DNA from: Brevibacillus laterosporus
GTDB lineage: Bacteria > Bacillota > Bacilli > Brevibacillales > Brevibacillaceae
Direction of reading: 5' to 3'
NCBI RefSeq assembly: GCF_030489605.1
Contig: NZ_JAUKFY010000011.1
Span: 62,001-126,000 of the forward strand
DNA: 64,000 nt
Each line of letters begins with the position of its first letter. Within the stretch, counting starts at the first letter, position 1. This document shows, piece after piece, positions 17,302-26,767 of this stretch. The notes under the pieces were generated by a model. The model worked only from the letters and a program-made list of their open reading frames with translations, searched no databases and had not been told where the DNA came from. The translations under genes and the position numbers were made by a program.

Positions 17302-19002
17302 TTACTCTCCAATATTTTCAGGCTCTTCATCAGATTCGATGATTTGATAGTGATAACCTTGTTCTAATAGAAACATTTGGCGTTTGCTAGCAAATTCCTG
17401 TTCACGGGTATCCCGTGACACCAGTGTATAAAAATAGGCTTGGTTGGTTGCCTTAGGACGCAAGATACGACCCAATCGCTGTGCTTCTTCTTGTCTAGAA
17501 CCAAATGTACCTGAGATTTGAATCGCAACATTGGCATCAGGTAAATCTACAGCAAAGTTGGCCACTTTAGATATTACTAACTGTTTGATTTCTCCACGCT
17601 TAAACATCTCATAATAGCGACCGCGGTCTTCCTCAGGTGTTTTACCTGTTATGAGCGGTAGGCCTAGTGAGTTGGCCACCGATTCTAATTGTTTGATGTA
17701 CTGACCAATTATTAGGATATGATCGTCTTTATGCAGCCTCAGCAACTTTTGCACCCAGTCCACCTTAATCGGATTCTCCGCTGCCAGTCGATATTTCTCA
17801 CGTGTGCCGGAAAAGGCGTAGGCCTCGCGATAAATAGAAGGAAGTGGCAGTCTGACTTCCTTACAGAGGGCCGTTGCAATCCAGCCCTGAGCTTCTAACG
17901 CTTTCCATGGCATTTCGTATTTTTTGGGACCGATCAGGGAAAAGACTTCATCTTCTTTTCCATCCTCACGTACTAGAGTAGCAGTTAGCCCTAACCGCCG
18001 TTTGGCTTGAATGCTTGAGGTCATTTTGAAAATGGGAGCAGGGAGCATGTGAACCTCGTCGTAAATGATTAGTCCCCAGTTATGATCCGTAAATAAATTC
18101 ATATGGGGAAACTCTTCAGAGCCACGCTGTCTCGAAGTCACCATTTGATAGGTGGTAACGGTAACAGGCCGCACCTCTTTTTGTTCACCAGTATATTCGC
18201 CTACCATGTCAGCGGTCAGGGTGGTTTTTGTTATGATTTCGTTGATCCACTGTCGGACAGATGTTGTACTTGTTGTTAAGATGAGAGTCGCCGTCTCAAA
18301 GCGTGACATGGTACCGATTCCAATGATGGTTTTTCCAGCTCCGCAGGGCAAGCACAAAACACCACTGCCGCCATAAGCAGTACCATTGGCATAAAAGGCA
18401 TCCACGGCAGCTAGCTGATAATCTCGCAGGGCAAAAGGAGTTCCTGCGCTATCGCAGGAGACAAGCTGCATCGGGCACGGTTCACCCTCCTGATAGCCGG
18501 CTAAATCCTGCACAGGATAGCCAAGTTTAATGAGAGCCTGTTTTACTAGTCCGCGTGAGTACGGCTTCAGGATATACAGACTCTCCGAACGTTTTTCTTC
18601 TATATAAGGCTGCATAGATTGGTAGCCCATAACTTCTGCCAGAATAAGTGGGTCAGTACTTGTCAGTCCGATTTGATCCTCGTAGGCATGCATCTGGATC
18701 AATCCGTATCTCGCAAAGGCTCTTTTAACCTCATCTGCAACAGAAGGGGGTAGTCCATATTTACTGTAGCGGCTGAGTGTTTCAAGGATTTGCTCTGCTT
18801 GTAGCTGACTTGCCGCCGCATTCCACAAAGAAAGTGGAGTTAGACGGTAGGTATGTATATATTCTGGGCTTTTGATAAGCTCAGCAAAGCCACTAATCGC
18901 TTGTCTTGCTTCATCAAATAAGGGGTTCTCCACTTCAACTAAAATGCTCCGATCGCTTTGTACAATTAGTGGTAAATGGGGTTGAAAAGACACGTTCGTC
19001 AC
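17302..19002 (-). CDS. XPB/Ssl2-like DNA repair helicase
   Basis: 566 residues. An N-terminal helicase C3-type domain (about 1-170) is followed by the superfamily 2 core. Visible motifs are ALRDYQLAAVDAF (Q-like), CGAGKTIIG (I), YDEVHMLPAP (II, DEVH), GLTATLVREDGKE (III and the ERCC3 RED-like element), then C-terminal helicase motifs ending QEEAQRLGRILRPK (VI). Bacterial XPB homologues are 3'-5' DNA helicases implicated in repair. An in-frame GTG at 18993 has a better ribosome site (GAGGTGA, 5 bases) than the GTG at 19002, so the true start may be three codons in. Confidence 0.9.
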   Translation of the reverse strand: MTNVSFQPHLPLIVQSDRSILVEVENPLFDEARQAISGFAELIKSPEYIHTYRLTPLSLWNAAASQLQAEQILETLSRYSKYGLPPSVADEVKRAFARYGLIQMHAYEDQIGLTSTDPLILAEVMGYQSMQPYIEEKRSESLYILKPYSRGLVKQALIKLGYPVQDLAGYQEGEPCPMQLVSCDSAGTPFALRDYQLAAVDAFYANGTAYGGSGVLCLPCGAGKTIIGIGTMSRFETATLILTTSTTSVRQWINEIITKTTLTADMVGEYTGEQKEVRPVTVTTYQMVTSRQRGSEEFPHMNLFTDHNWGLIIYDEVHMLPAPIFKMTSSIQAKRRLGLTATLVREDGKEDEVFSLIGPKKYEMPWKALEAQGWIATALCKEVRLPLPSIYREAYAFSGTREKYRLAAENPIKVDWVQKLLRLHKDDHILIIGQYIKQLESVANSLGLPLITGKTPEEDRGRYYEMFKRGEIKQLVISKVANFAVDLPDANVAIQISGTFGSRQEEAQRLGRILRPKATNQAYFYTLVSRDTREQEFASKRQMFLLEQGYHYQIIESDEEPENIGE

Positions 19003-19141
19003 CTCATAGCGGTATCAATATTGCCAATGGTACCATATTTGGGGACGAAAGGGAAAAGCAGGGGAAAACTCTCGTTTTTGATTCAAAATCAAGGGCTCAG
19101 GTTACAATAGAAGTACCTTTATAGAGATGGGAGGGAAGAAT

Positions 19142-20482
19142 GTGGCATCAAGTAGCATTCTTGGGACAAGCATTAATTTATTGTTTGTTCTATTTCTTGT
19201 TTTCCTAAATGGGTTCTTTGTAGCAACCGAATTCGCTCTGGTAAAAATACGTGAATCTCGAATTACTCAGCTTGTAGCAGAAGGAAATGTAAAGGCCAGA
19301 TTAGTTGATACATTATTACATCAGCTAGATGCTTATTTATCCGCAACTCAATTAGGAATTACGCTTGCTTCTCTGGGATTAGGGTGGATTGGAGAGCCAG
19401 CGATTGCGCACTTATTGCATCCCGTTTTTACATATGCAGGGATAACAGAGCCATGGATGAGCTCGATATCCGTTGTAATTGGATTTTTGATCATTACATT
19501 CTTACATATCGTATTAGGAGAGCTGGCGCCTAAATCATTAGCTATACAACGTGCTGAACAAGTTTCTCTAATTGTTGCGCGTCCCATGCAGTTGTTTTAT
19601 AAGGTAATGTTTCCCTTTATTAAGCTGTTAAATGGAGCAGCCTCCAAAATTTTACGTTTGTTTGGTATTGAACCGGTATCTGAGCATGAAGCGGCACATA
19701 CAGAAGAAGAAATTCGGATTTTAGTCAATGAAAGCCACAAAAGTGGATTAATTGATAACACCGAATTAATGCTGGTAGACAATATCTTTGAATTCTCGGA
19801 AACAACAGCTCGCGAAATCATGGTACCGCGAACAGATATGGTTGTTCTCGATATCAGGGACAGCTTTGAGGATAATTTAGATATTGTGAGTACAGGGAGA
19901 TTTACCCGTTATCCAGTAGTAAATGGGGATAAGGATCATGTGGTTGGAATTTTGCATATTAAAGACATTTTAACCTATGCCTTAAAGGAAATAGAGAAGG
20001 AACGCCATTTGAGTGATTTATTACGACCTGTTTTATCTGTGCCAGAGACCATTTCTATCAGTCAATTGTTAACCATGCTACAAAAACAACGAAGTCAAGT
20101 CGCCATTTTAATAGATGAATATGGTGGGACTGCTGGATTACTTACACTTGAAGACATTGTAGAGGAAATTGTTGGGGACATTCAGGATGAATTTGATGAT
20201 GAGCGACCTGAGATCGAGCAATTTAAACAGAAGGAGGAAAGCATCGTATCTTTTGATGGGCGTATGCTGCTTGAAGAAGTAAACGCATATCTCAACATAC
20301 AGCTAGATACCGCAGAAGTAGATACGATCGCTGGCTGGATTTACACAAAAATTACCCATCCCCCGACCATAGGTATGAAAGTGGTAGAGGAAGGGCATGA
20401 ATTTGAAGTTGGAGAAGTGAATCATTTACGTATTACTCGTGTCTTTGTTAAAAAATTGATAAAAGATAACAAGGAAGCATAA
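19142..20482 (+). CDS. CNNM/HlyC-CorC family membrane protein (hemolysin family)
   Basis: 446 residues from GTG 19142, which has GGAGGG six bases upstream (an ATG at 19127 lies inside that site). The N-terminal DUF21 membrane domain has about four segments (VFLNGFFVATEFALVKIRESR, TQLGITLASLGLGWIGEPA, HIVLGELAPKSLA). Two CBS domains follow (VPRTDMVVLD; the second with LIDEYGGTAGLLTLEDIVEEIVGDIQDEFD), then a CorC_HlyC domain. These proteins are linked to Mg2+/Co2+ transport. A paralogue with nearly the same signatures lies on the opposite strand at 43147-44523. Confidence 0.9.
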   Translation: MASSSILGTSINLLFVLFLVFLNGFFVATEFALVKIRESRITQLVAEGNVKARLVDTLLHQLDAYLSATQLGITLASLGLGWIGEPAIAHLLHPVFTYAGITEPWMSSISVVIGFLIITFLHIVLGELAPKSLAIQRAEQVSLIVARPMQLFYKVMFPFIKLLNGAASKILRLFGIEPVSEHEAAHTEEEIRILVNESHKSGLIDNTELMLVDNIFEFSETTAREIMVPRTDMVVLDIRDSFEDNLDIVSTGRFTRYPVVNGDKDHVVGILHIKDILTYALKEIEKERHLSDLLRPVLSVPETISISQLLTMLQKQRSQVAILIDEYGGTAGLLTLEDIVEEIVGDIQDEFDDERPEIEQFKQKEESIVSFDGRMLLEEVNAYLNIQLDTAEVDTIAGWIYTKITHPPTIGMKVVEEGHEFEVGEVNHLRITRVFVKKLIKDNKEA

Positions 20483-20543
20483 GCCATCAAGCAGGTCCCT
20501 GCATAGGATATCAAATAGACATGATATTCGTGGAGGGGCTTTT

Positions 20544-21728
20544 GTGTATAAGATTATTTCATTTCCCAAAACGCTTGGTTATAGTATCTGTGCCAAAAAA
20601 TTAAAAGAAAATCAGTCCATCATGCCCTCAGTTAGGCATTGTGAATCTGTTGGTTGCTTGTTAGTAGCGCAGGATGAATTTGAAAAATTAACTAAATTAA
20701 TTGGACGTGAAGGATATACCGTATCAAATGAAGTTCAGGTGCGATTGCACAGTAAGGAAAGTAAGAATAATAAGGGTAATAAGGATAATAAGGACGAAAT
20801 TCCATGGGGGGTAGAGCATATTGGGGCTCCTGGCCTGTGGCATGTCACAAAAGGCAAGGGAATTAAAGTTGCCGTGATTGATACTGGTATTTCACAGTCT
20901 CATCCAGATTTGAAGGGACAGATAAAAGGAAAAGTGTCAGTGATAGCTGGGGCGGGACGATTTAATATGGGAGGACACGGTACGCATGTGGCGGGAACGA
21001 TAGCGGCTGTAGCTAATAATCGGGGGATTGTTGGCATTGCTCCCGAGGTTGATCTTTATGATGTGCAAGCATTTGGAGCGGATGGAACAGCTAATATTAG
21101 TGACATCATAGCTGGGATCAATTGGGCTATTGAGCAGAAGGTGGATATTATTAACATGAGCTTTGGAACGAGTGAGGATCATCCTGCTTTCCATCAAGCC
21201 TTACGTGTAGCCTCCAGAAATGGAATCGTACTGGTAGCGTCTGCAGGGAATAATGGTGGAGGCCTGGAATATCCTGCTGCCTACCGTGAAGTGATTGCGG
21301 TAGGGGCGATTAACCAACAGGCAAAGCTAGCTGAATTTAGCGCGAGAGGTCGAGGAATGAATACAGTTGCCCCTGGTGTTGGTATTAAATCTACCTGGCT
21401 CAATAAAGGATATCGTACGTTGGACGGTACTTCTATGGCGGCTGCTCATATTTCGGGACTATATGCTTTACGTCTAGCACAACAACGTACCAGAGCCATG
21501 AATCGCTTCAATAAAAGAATGAATTTTCGCTGGAATAACCAAATAAATAAACAAGGAGAAGGACTTGAAAAAAATCAAGTAAAGAATCACGTAAAGAAAC
21601 ATAAAAAGAACCATGACAAGAATCTTGAAAAGGACCATGAAAAGAACCAAGCACATGCCTCCGAGACTAAATCTGCACCCAACCGTCAAAACAGATTCAA
21701 TCTTCTTTCTTTATTTAAAAGACGCTGA
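20544..21728 (+). CDS. Subtilisin-like serine protease with Lys/His-rich tail
   Basis: 394 residues from GTG. The catalytic triad is in VAVIDTGIS (Asp), GGHGTHVAGTIAA (His) and LDGTSMAAAH (Ser), with the oxyanion Asn in ASAGNNGGG. The first 75 residues resemble an inhibitor-type propeptide, linked by a short Asn/Lys/Asp repeat (KNNKGNKDNKDE) to the mature domain at IPWGVEHIGAPG. No signal peptide is visible, so it is intracellular or leaves by an unusual route. The last 60 residues repeat KN/KH units (HVKKHKKNHDKNLEKDHEKN) and look disordered and strongly basic. Confidence 0.9.
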   Translation: MYKIISFPKTLGYSICAKKLKENQSIMPSVRHCESVGCLLVAQDEFEKLTKLIGREGYTVSNEVQVRLHSKESKNNKGNKDNKDEIPWGVEHIGAPGLWHVTKGKGIKVAVIDTGISQSHPDLKGQIKGKVSVIAGAGRFNMGGHGTHVAGTIAAVANNRGIVGIAPEVDLYDVQAFGADGTANISDIIAGINWAIEQKVDIINMSFGTSEDHPAFHQALRVASRNGIVLVASAGNNGGGLEYPAAYREVIAVGAINQQAKLAEFSARGRGMNTVAPGVGIKSTWLNKGYRTLDGTSMAAAHISGLYALRLAQQRTRAMNRFNKRMNFRWNNQINKQGEGLEKNQVKNHVKKHKKNHDKNLEKDHEKNQAHASETKSAPNRQNRFNLLSLFKRR

Positions 21729-21756
21729 CATGCGAATGAAGGGATGGAAAAAGTGA

Positions 21757-22542
21757 ATGCATTATGCGCTTGATTATTATGTAAAAACGGCTCCTTCTTA
21801 TCAAACAGCAACTTCTATTTTTAAAAATGAGTGGATTAGTATTTTTCCTGCGGAATATCAGGTTGAGGGGGGCTTTGCTCCTTTATTTGAAGATGATCGT
21901 GCTATCTGGGCGATTGATAAATTAGGAGGAGTAGCAGGTAAATCGGTATTGGAGTTAGGACCGATGGAGGGGGCACACAGCTATCTGCTGGAAAAAAAGG
22001 GGGATGCCGCTAGCATTCTTGGAATTGAAGCCAATACGAAGTGCTTTTTACGTTGCTTGGTAACAAAAGAAGTAACGAATTTGCAACGTGTACGTTACCT
22101 ATGCGGAGATTTTGTAGAATTTTTAAAACAGACAGATCAGACTTTTGATGTTTGCTTCGCCTCTGGTGTCTTGTACCATATGGTCAATCCGATTATGGTG
22201 CTGGGACTAATAAAGGAACGATGTAAGAAGATGTACTTATGGACGCACTATTTTGATGAAAATATCTTACAGCATTCAGTTGATTATCGTCTGCGATTTA
22301 GCGGGAGCCAATCTGCTTCAGAATATGGCTTTGCTCACACATTATATCAACATAATTATTTGCAAGCGCTCGATAGCAATCTGTTTATTGGGGGCACGCT
22401 CCCCTTTAGCAACTGGCTGAGTAGACAGGATTTACTGGCAGGCTTAAACCATGTTGGTTTCCAGATAGACGCAATCAGCTTTGACGATCCGACCTATCCT
22501 AACGGTCCGGCTCTTGCCGTAGTGGCAAGCGTTCGGGAGTAA
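21757..22542 (+). CDS. Class I SAM-dependent methyltransferase
   Basis: 261 residues. The Rossmann motif I is VLELGPMEGAHSYLLE (about 65-80) and motif II is ILGIEAN. DVCFASGVLYHMVNP gives the post-II/IV region, as in SAM-binding methyltransferases. The substrate cannot be told. The gene follows the subtilase by 28 bases, so the two may be co-transcribed; a hairpin terminator follows it. Confidence 0.75.
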   Translation: MHYALDYYVKTAPSYQTATSIFKNEWISIFPAEYQVEGGFAPLFEDDRAIWAIDKLGGVAGKSVLELGPMEGAHSYLLEKKGDAASILGIEANTKCFLRCLVTKEVTNLQRVRYLCGDFVEFLKQTDQTFDVCFASGVLYHMVNPIMVLGLIKERCKKMYLWTHYFDENILQHSVDYRLRFSGSQSASEYGFAHTLYQHNYLQALDSNLFIGGTLPFSNWLSRQDLLAGLNHVGFQIDAISFDDPTYPNGPALAVVASVRE

Positions 22543-22570
22543 CGAAATGAATGAGCGATTCAAATTGATA

Positions 22571-22640
22571 ACCGGGGGAAACAGCATAACTCGTATGGTA
22601 GTAAGGCATCATACGAGAGAGCTTACTTCCTCGGTTTTTT
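22571..22640 (+). terminator. Two-stem terminator
   Basis: Outer arms ACCGGGGGA/TTCCTCGGT and inner perfect CTCGTATG/CATACGAG, followed by TTTTT. Confidence 0.7.
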
Positions 22641-22727
22641 ATATGAATGAAAGCAGGAAGGAGAGGTGAAACTTTCCAGTCATTTTGTTACAATTACTAG
22701 ATCAGATGGTTAAAGGAGATTGGTATC

Positions 22728-23510
22728 ATGCGTATTCTACTTACAAATGACGATGGCATCGAAGCATTAGGCATACGAACCCTTGCGGAAGCCCTTCTTC
22801 CTTTACAGGACCTTGAAATTTATGTGGTTGCCCCAAGCGAAGAGAGAAGCGGAGTGGGTCACGGTGTTACATTTCGTGAAGCATTAGCGCCTGCACCGCA
22901 TGATTTTTATGGATTACCAGTAAAGGCCTGGAGCGTAAACGGCAATCCTGCCGATTGTGTAAAGGCGGCTTATTACCTCTTATTTAAAGATCAGGAGCGT
23001 CCCGATCTTGTGTTATCAGGAATTAATGTAGGGGCAAATTTAGGAAAAGATGTTTACTATTCAGGGACATGTAGTGCAGCTCGCGAGGCAGTAATTTTAG
23101 GCATCCCGGCAGTTGCGTTGTCCTATGATAATTACCATAACCCGGCAAGTTTTGGAGAAGTGGGAAAGATTATTGAACCTCTGCTAAAGCAATTTATGGA
23201 GCAAACGAAGCACAAACAAATGCCTCCGAAAGTGTTTTGGAATGTAAATGTGCCTGATTTGCCTAAAAGCCAGATAAAAGGCATCACTCCCGCTGTGTTA
23301 GCGTTTGATTTTTATCACGACGTGTACAGCCCATCAGATTCAGGTTATTTTCTGGGAAGAGAGTATCCCGAACGCTTGGAAAAACAAAGTACAGAAGAGG
23401 ATTTTCAACTATTAAAAAAAGGATATACGACTGTTACCCCTATTCATATTGATTCCACGGATCGTAAATTATTGGAGCAAATGAAAGAGTGGCCACTTTT
23501 AAAAAAATAA
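22728..23510 (+). CDS. surE: 5'/3'-nucleotidase SurE
   Basis: 260 residues. The metal-binding N-terminus MRILLTNDDGIEALGI, APSEERSGVGHGVTF, VNGNPADCVK, DLVLSGINVGANLG and YSGTCSAAREA are the standard SurE signatures. The enzyme is a divalent-metal nucleoside-5'(3')-monophosphate phosphatase. AAAGGAG precedes the ATG. It leads a run with two unrecognised genes. Confidence 0.95.
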   Translation: MRILLTNDDGIEALGIRTLAEALLPLQDLEIYVVAPSEERSGVGHGVTFREALAPAPHDFYGLPVKAWSVNGNPADCVKAAYYLLFKDQERPDLVLSGINVGANLGKDVYYSGTCSAAREAVILGIPAVALSYDNYHNPASFGEVGKIIEPLLKQFMEQTKHKQMPPKVFWNVNVPDLPKSQIKGITPAVLAFDFYHDVYSPSDSGYFLGREYPERLEKQSTEEDFQLLKKGYTTVTPIHIDSTDRKLLEQMKEWPLLKK

Positions 23511-23529
23511 CCTAAGGGGAGAGTAAAAA

Positions 23530-24558
23530 ATGGCAGAAATGCAGATGCAATCCTTACTTTCTTTCCCTGGACCGTCTCCTGATGCTCAAACATCAGGGGA
23601 GGTTCTCTCTACAGATTTTTATGCTTCCCTATATCAAGTTGTTCATGAGGAAGGCTACCCCTGTTTCGGGAGATTAAATGACCGGGGTGTAGCAGAGCTT
23701 TATCTGGTGTTTGAAGATATTGATGCTTTTAGTCAAGCAGTGGAGGGACTTAGTACGGTCGAGTTTCGCACGTATAAGGAGCAATTGCTTCTGATCGTAT
23801 GGACAAAATATGATGAAAGTGCTCCACTAGGATTCCCGCTTTCGTTTCTACCGCATGTACCTGTTGAACGTACTTGGCTTCATGCATTGCTAGAGCAGCC
23901 CGATCTGGAGCTGTTTTTTTTAGCAAGGGAACAAGACCTGCTAATTCACATCTTCACGGAAGTACTGACTCTTTCATCTACTGAAAGATTAGATGTTTAT
24001 CAAATGCTACAGGAACTAGATGAGCGCATTCACACCCCCCTTGTATTAGAAGGAGCAGATGAACAGGAAGGCAGGAATGAGATTATTTCAAAATCTGCAC
24101 TAGAGTTGCCAGATGATCTATTAATACAACAGGGAGAAGCATATGATTTTCTTTATCAAATTCATCTGCAAAAGCATCAAGATCAAGCAGAGCATATCTT
24201 AATGGAGAGCTTGTATCAGGCCCTGCATATGCTAAGTCGGCATCCTGTCAGTCATATTCGAGAAGCGGACCTTCTTGTTTGGGTCTATGGGAATGAGCAA
24301 ACGTTCTCCATCTATACAAGCCCTTCCTTGCGTTCCATGTACCAGACGCAGCAGGATGATCCGTTTTTGGAATTATTTCGTCGGTTTCCTGCTTTCCAAA
24401 GCATTCGGGAAATATCTCCATTAAAAGAAGGTGCGTTTCCGATTTTTCAACGAGAAGCGGGATGCTTTTACCACCTAGAATTAAATCATGAGATGCAAAA
24501 TAAGCTGGCTCGACTTTTTTCTCATATAGATAAAACAAGCACGAATCCATTTGTCTAA
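23530..24558 (+). CDS. Conserved-looking hypothetical protein
   Basis: 342 residues, acidic and soluble. AAGGGGAG lies seven bases before the ATG, 19 bases after the surE stop. It is rich in Leu/Glu/Gln with several helical stretches (ILMESLYQALHMLSRHPVSH). No catalytic motif, signal peptide or membrane segment is seen. I do not recognise the family; co-transcription with surE is likely. Confidence 0.6.
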   Translation: MAEMQMQSLLSFPGPSPDAQTSGEVLSTDFYASLYQVVHEEGYPCFGRLNDRGVAELYLVFEDIDAFSQAVEGLSTVEFRTYKEQLLLIVWTKYDESAPLGFPLSFLPHVPVERTWLHALLEQPDLELFFLAREQDLLIHIFTEVLTLSSTERLDVYQMLQELDERIHTPLVLEGADEQEGRNEIISKSALELPDDLLIQQGEAYDFLYQIHLQKHQDQAEHILMESLYQALHMLSRHPVSHIREADLLVWVYGNEQTFSIYTSPSLRSMYQTQQDDPFLELFRRFPAFQSIREISPLKEGAFPIFQREAGCFYHLELNHEMQNKLARLFSHIDKTSTNPFV

Positions 24559-24633
24559 ACATACAGAAAACTAGACAGGTTTCAACAAAGGATTAGACAA
24601 GCCCAAATGCGAAAAAGAGAAAGATAAAAAGCG

Positions 24634-25137
24634 ATGGGGGTGCAGGTAGTGAATTCTTCCCAGCAAGCTAGTATCGCACTTATTTCTCAATCCTTTCAAG
24701 GTCTACAAAAAGAGGTGGAGCAAATCGCTCAAGCCTTATCTCTTCGCACAGAGGGAGGAATACGACTTTCTATGCCAGGAGAGACGTTTGCAAATACCTT
24801 TTGTGCTGACTTTACTCTTTGGGATTTGGCCGGCGTCATTACGCTGAAAAGCAAGCCTGGTAGATATGGATTCAATCGTGACAACAGGCAAGATATTCCG
24901 TTAATGATGAGGTTTTCATTCTCTTACAATTCGCCTAGGGATGCAGAAACCATTAAACAAAGGATTAACGAATATTTCTCATACGAAGCAGAGGTTCATT
25001 GGAATGTCGCTTCGACCGAGCAAACGAAGCAGATGGATTTGGCAATTCATTTCGAGTATCAACCGCAACATGATATTCTAGATGCATATATTCGTTATGT
25101 ATTGGGCATGATAACGGGACGAAATACGGCTGCCTAA
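24634..25137 (+). CDS. Hypothetical protein
   Basis: 167 residues from ATG 24634; an in-frame GTG at 24649 is an alternative. The N-terminal 40 residues are helical (SFQGLQKEVEQIAQAL), followed by beta-rich sequence with aromatic residues (FCADFTLWDLAGVITLKSKPG, MMRFSFSYN). No known motif. It is probably the end of the surE transcript, because a weak terminator follows. Confidence 0.55.
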   Translation: MGVQVVNSSQQASIALISQSFQGLQKEVEQIAQALSLRTEGGIRLSMPGETFANTFCADFTLWDLAGVITLKSKPGRYGFNRDNRQDIPLMMRFSFSYNSPRDAETIKQRINEYFSYEAEVHWNVASTEQTKQMDLAIHFEYQPQHDILDAYIRYVLGMITGRNTAA

Positions 25138-25148
25138 TTGTGGCTGGA

Positions 25149-25182
25149 AAAAGGGCGCTCTATTGAGAGGGTCCTCTTTTTT
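25149..25182 (+). terminator. Probable terminator before thpR
   Basis: AAGGG-CG-CTCT pairs with AGAG-GGT-CCTCTT around a 4-base loop, then TTTTTT. It lies inside an upstream in-frame extension of thpR and so argues for the later start. Confidence 0.5.
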
Positions 25183-25212
25183 ACGGATAGGAATAAGAAA
25201 GGACTGAATCTA

Positions 25213-25800
25213 TTGGTAAAACGCCTGTTTATTGCCTTGCATGTTCCGACCGATGTCATTTCATATATCGAGGCCGCTCAGCAACAGGTGAAGCAGGAGC
25301 TTAGAGCTGAGCGATGGCAGCCTTTACATAATTTACATTTAACCTTGCATTTTCTCGGAGATGTGGATGAACAAAAAATTCCGGAGCTTCAGAAGGATAT
25401 TCAGATTGTTAGTTCCATAATCCAACCTTTTTCCTTGTCTATTGAGCATTTTGGTTCGTTTCCCAAGGGAGGCAAGCCACGAGTATTGTGGCTAGGACTG
25501 CAAGGAAATATAGAGTCTTTGCAACAGATGCATCTCCTGTTGGGGAAACGCCTAGATCGTCATGAAGGCCTTCAATATGACAAACGACCATATGAGCCAC
25601 ATGTAACCATAGCCCGCAAGCCAAAGTTATATGAAGAGCTCTCCCTTCCATTAGCAGATTGGTCACACCGTTTTTTACCGCATCCCAAGCCAAGCTGGAA
25701 GGTAGAGGGAATTACCTTATTTCAGTCGGAGTTACGCCCGGAAGGAGCTATTCATACTCCGCTATTCACCAGTTTATTAGGCGAAACAACGAACTTATAG
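25213..25800 (+). CDS. thpR: RNA 2',3'-cyclic phosphodiesterase
   Basis: 195 residues from TTG 25213, which has AAAGGA nine bases upstream; the open frame extends back to 25138 but crosses a terminator. It is a 2H phosphoesterase with both catalytic motifs, HLTLHFLGDV (about residue 43) and HVTIARK (about residue 131). It opens with LVKRLFIALHVP, typical of ThpR/LigT. It acts on 2',3'-cyclic phosphate ends of RNA. It contrasts with the motif-degenerate 2H protein at 47464-47970. Confidence 0.88.
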   Translation: MVKRLFIALHVPTDVISYIEAAQQQVKQELRAERWQPLHNLHLTLHFLGDVDEQKIPELQKDIQIVSSIIQPFSLSIEHFGSFPKGGKPRVLWLGLQGNIESLQQMHLLLGKRLDRHEGLQYDKRPYEPHVTIARKPKLYEELSLPLADWSHRFLPHPKPSWKVEGITLFQSELRPEGAIHTPLFTSLLGETTNL

Positions 25801-25805
25801 AAAAA

Positions 25806-25830
25806 AACGGCGTTTTGCCGTTCAAATTTT
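25806..25830 (+). terminator. Short terminator after thpR
   Basis: AACGGC/GCCGTT arms with a GTTTT loop, followed by CAAATTTT. Confidence 0.55.
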
Positions 25831-25925
25831 CTCACCATCTGAATAAACTTAATAAAAACAGAAGGTCGCGAATGTGTGCGATCACGATGAGATGTCAGAT
25901 GCTGAGAAAGCGGTGGAAATTCAAA

Positions 25926-26606
25926 ATGAGTGAGTTTACTACCGGGGTGTTATATCCAAGACGATATGAAAGCAAACTGATCAAACAACTACCCGCCTCA
26001 AAGCAACCGTATTTTCATAAGCGGCTAAACGATGAATGGAATGTGTTTTTTCTGGAAGATGAGTGGGTACAGACGGCGGAAACTCTTCAATACCTATTAG
26101 ATTTATCTAGGCATGGGGTGGCTCTGCTGTGGTTTCATGATGCGGAGGACAGCGGTTGGGGCTTCCGATTGTTTGAGGGCGGCTACGAGGTATCGTCTGC
26201 TACGATTAGCTATGTTTTAGATATAGAATTAGCAGAAATGGAAATGAAGCGGAGATATCCAGATATAATAGATCCAGATGATTATATGAAAGAAGAAAAG
26301 CTACGCAAAGAGTACGATGAACTAATTGATACAATCATTACCTCACAGATATATCGCCAGGAAGTGCAGAAGGGATTATCTCGCTGTAAGCCACAGTTGT
26401 TCCGTTCCTTCTTGTCTCCCAAGCAAATTCAGCAACTCCATTCTTTGTTTGACACAAACATTCTAGTCGAAATCGATTATGAAACGGGTAGCAGTCTACT
26501 GTATGATTCAGTGGATTTGTTTAAGGAAATCTTAGGGATTGAAGAAATGATGTGGGTTAATTATTCTTATTTAGCAAGCGGCGGAAGAGATAGCGGGCTG
26601 GCATGA
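25926..26606 (+). CDS. Hypothetical protein
   Basis: About 226 residues from ATG 25926 (starts MSEFTTGVLYPRRYESKL); an ATG at 25872 with AGAAGG upstream is an alternative. The frame stays open back into thpR, but the thpR terminator separates the two. Soluble, with paired aromatic residues (WNVFFLEDEWVQ, WFHDAEDSGWGFRLFEGGYEV) and a charged helical C-terminal half. No family recognised. Confidence 0.5.
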   Translation: MSEFTTGVLYPRRYESKLIKQLPASKQPYFHKRLNDEWNVFFLEDEWVQTAETLQYLLDLSRHGVALLWFHDAEDSGWGFRLFEGGYEVSSATISYVLDIELAEMEMKRRYPDIIDPDDYMKEEKLRKEYDELIDTIITSQIYRQEVQKGLSRCKPQLFRSFLSPKQIQQLHSLFDTNILVEIDYETGSSLLYDSVDLFKEILGIEEMMWVNYSYLASGGRDSGLA

Positions 26607-26722
26607 TGCTGTATAAGAAAATAGGTATGAAGATGATAAACTACCCAGTAAAAAGCAAGGACAGAGGCTTTGCCGAGCAATACATGCAGGCAAGGTCTTT
26701 GTTGCGTTCACGTTTAACAATT

Positions 26723-26758
26723 TCGGCGACTCATTTTGATATGAACAAATGAGCCGCC
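26723..26758. terminator. Hairpin between convergent genes
   Basis: CGGCG-A-CTCATTT pairs with AAATGAG-C-CGCCG around a loop of about 10 bases, just after the cheW stop on the other strand. Confidence 0.5.
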
Positions 26759-26767
26759 GATAATCGT

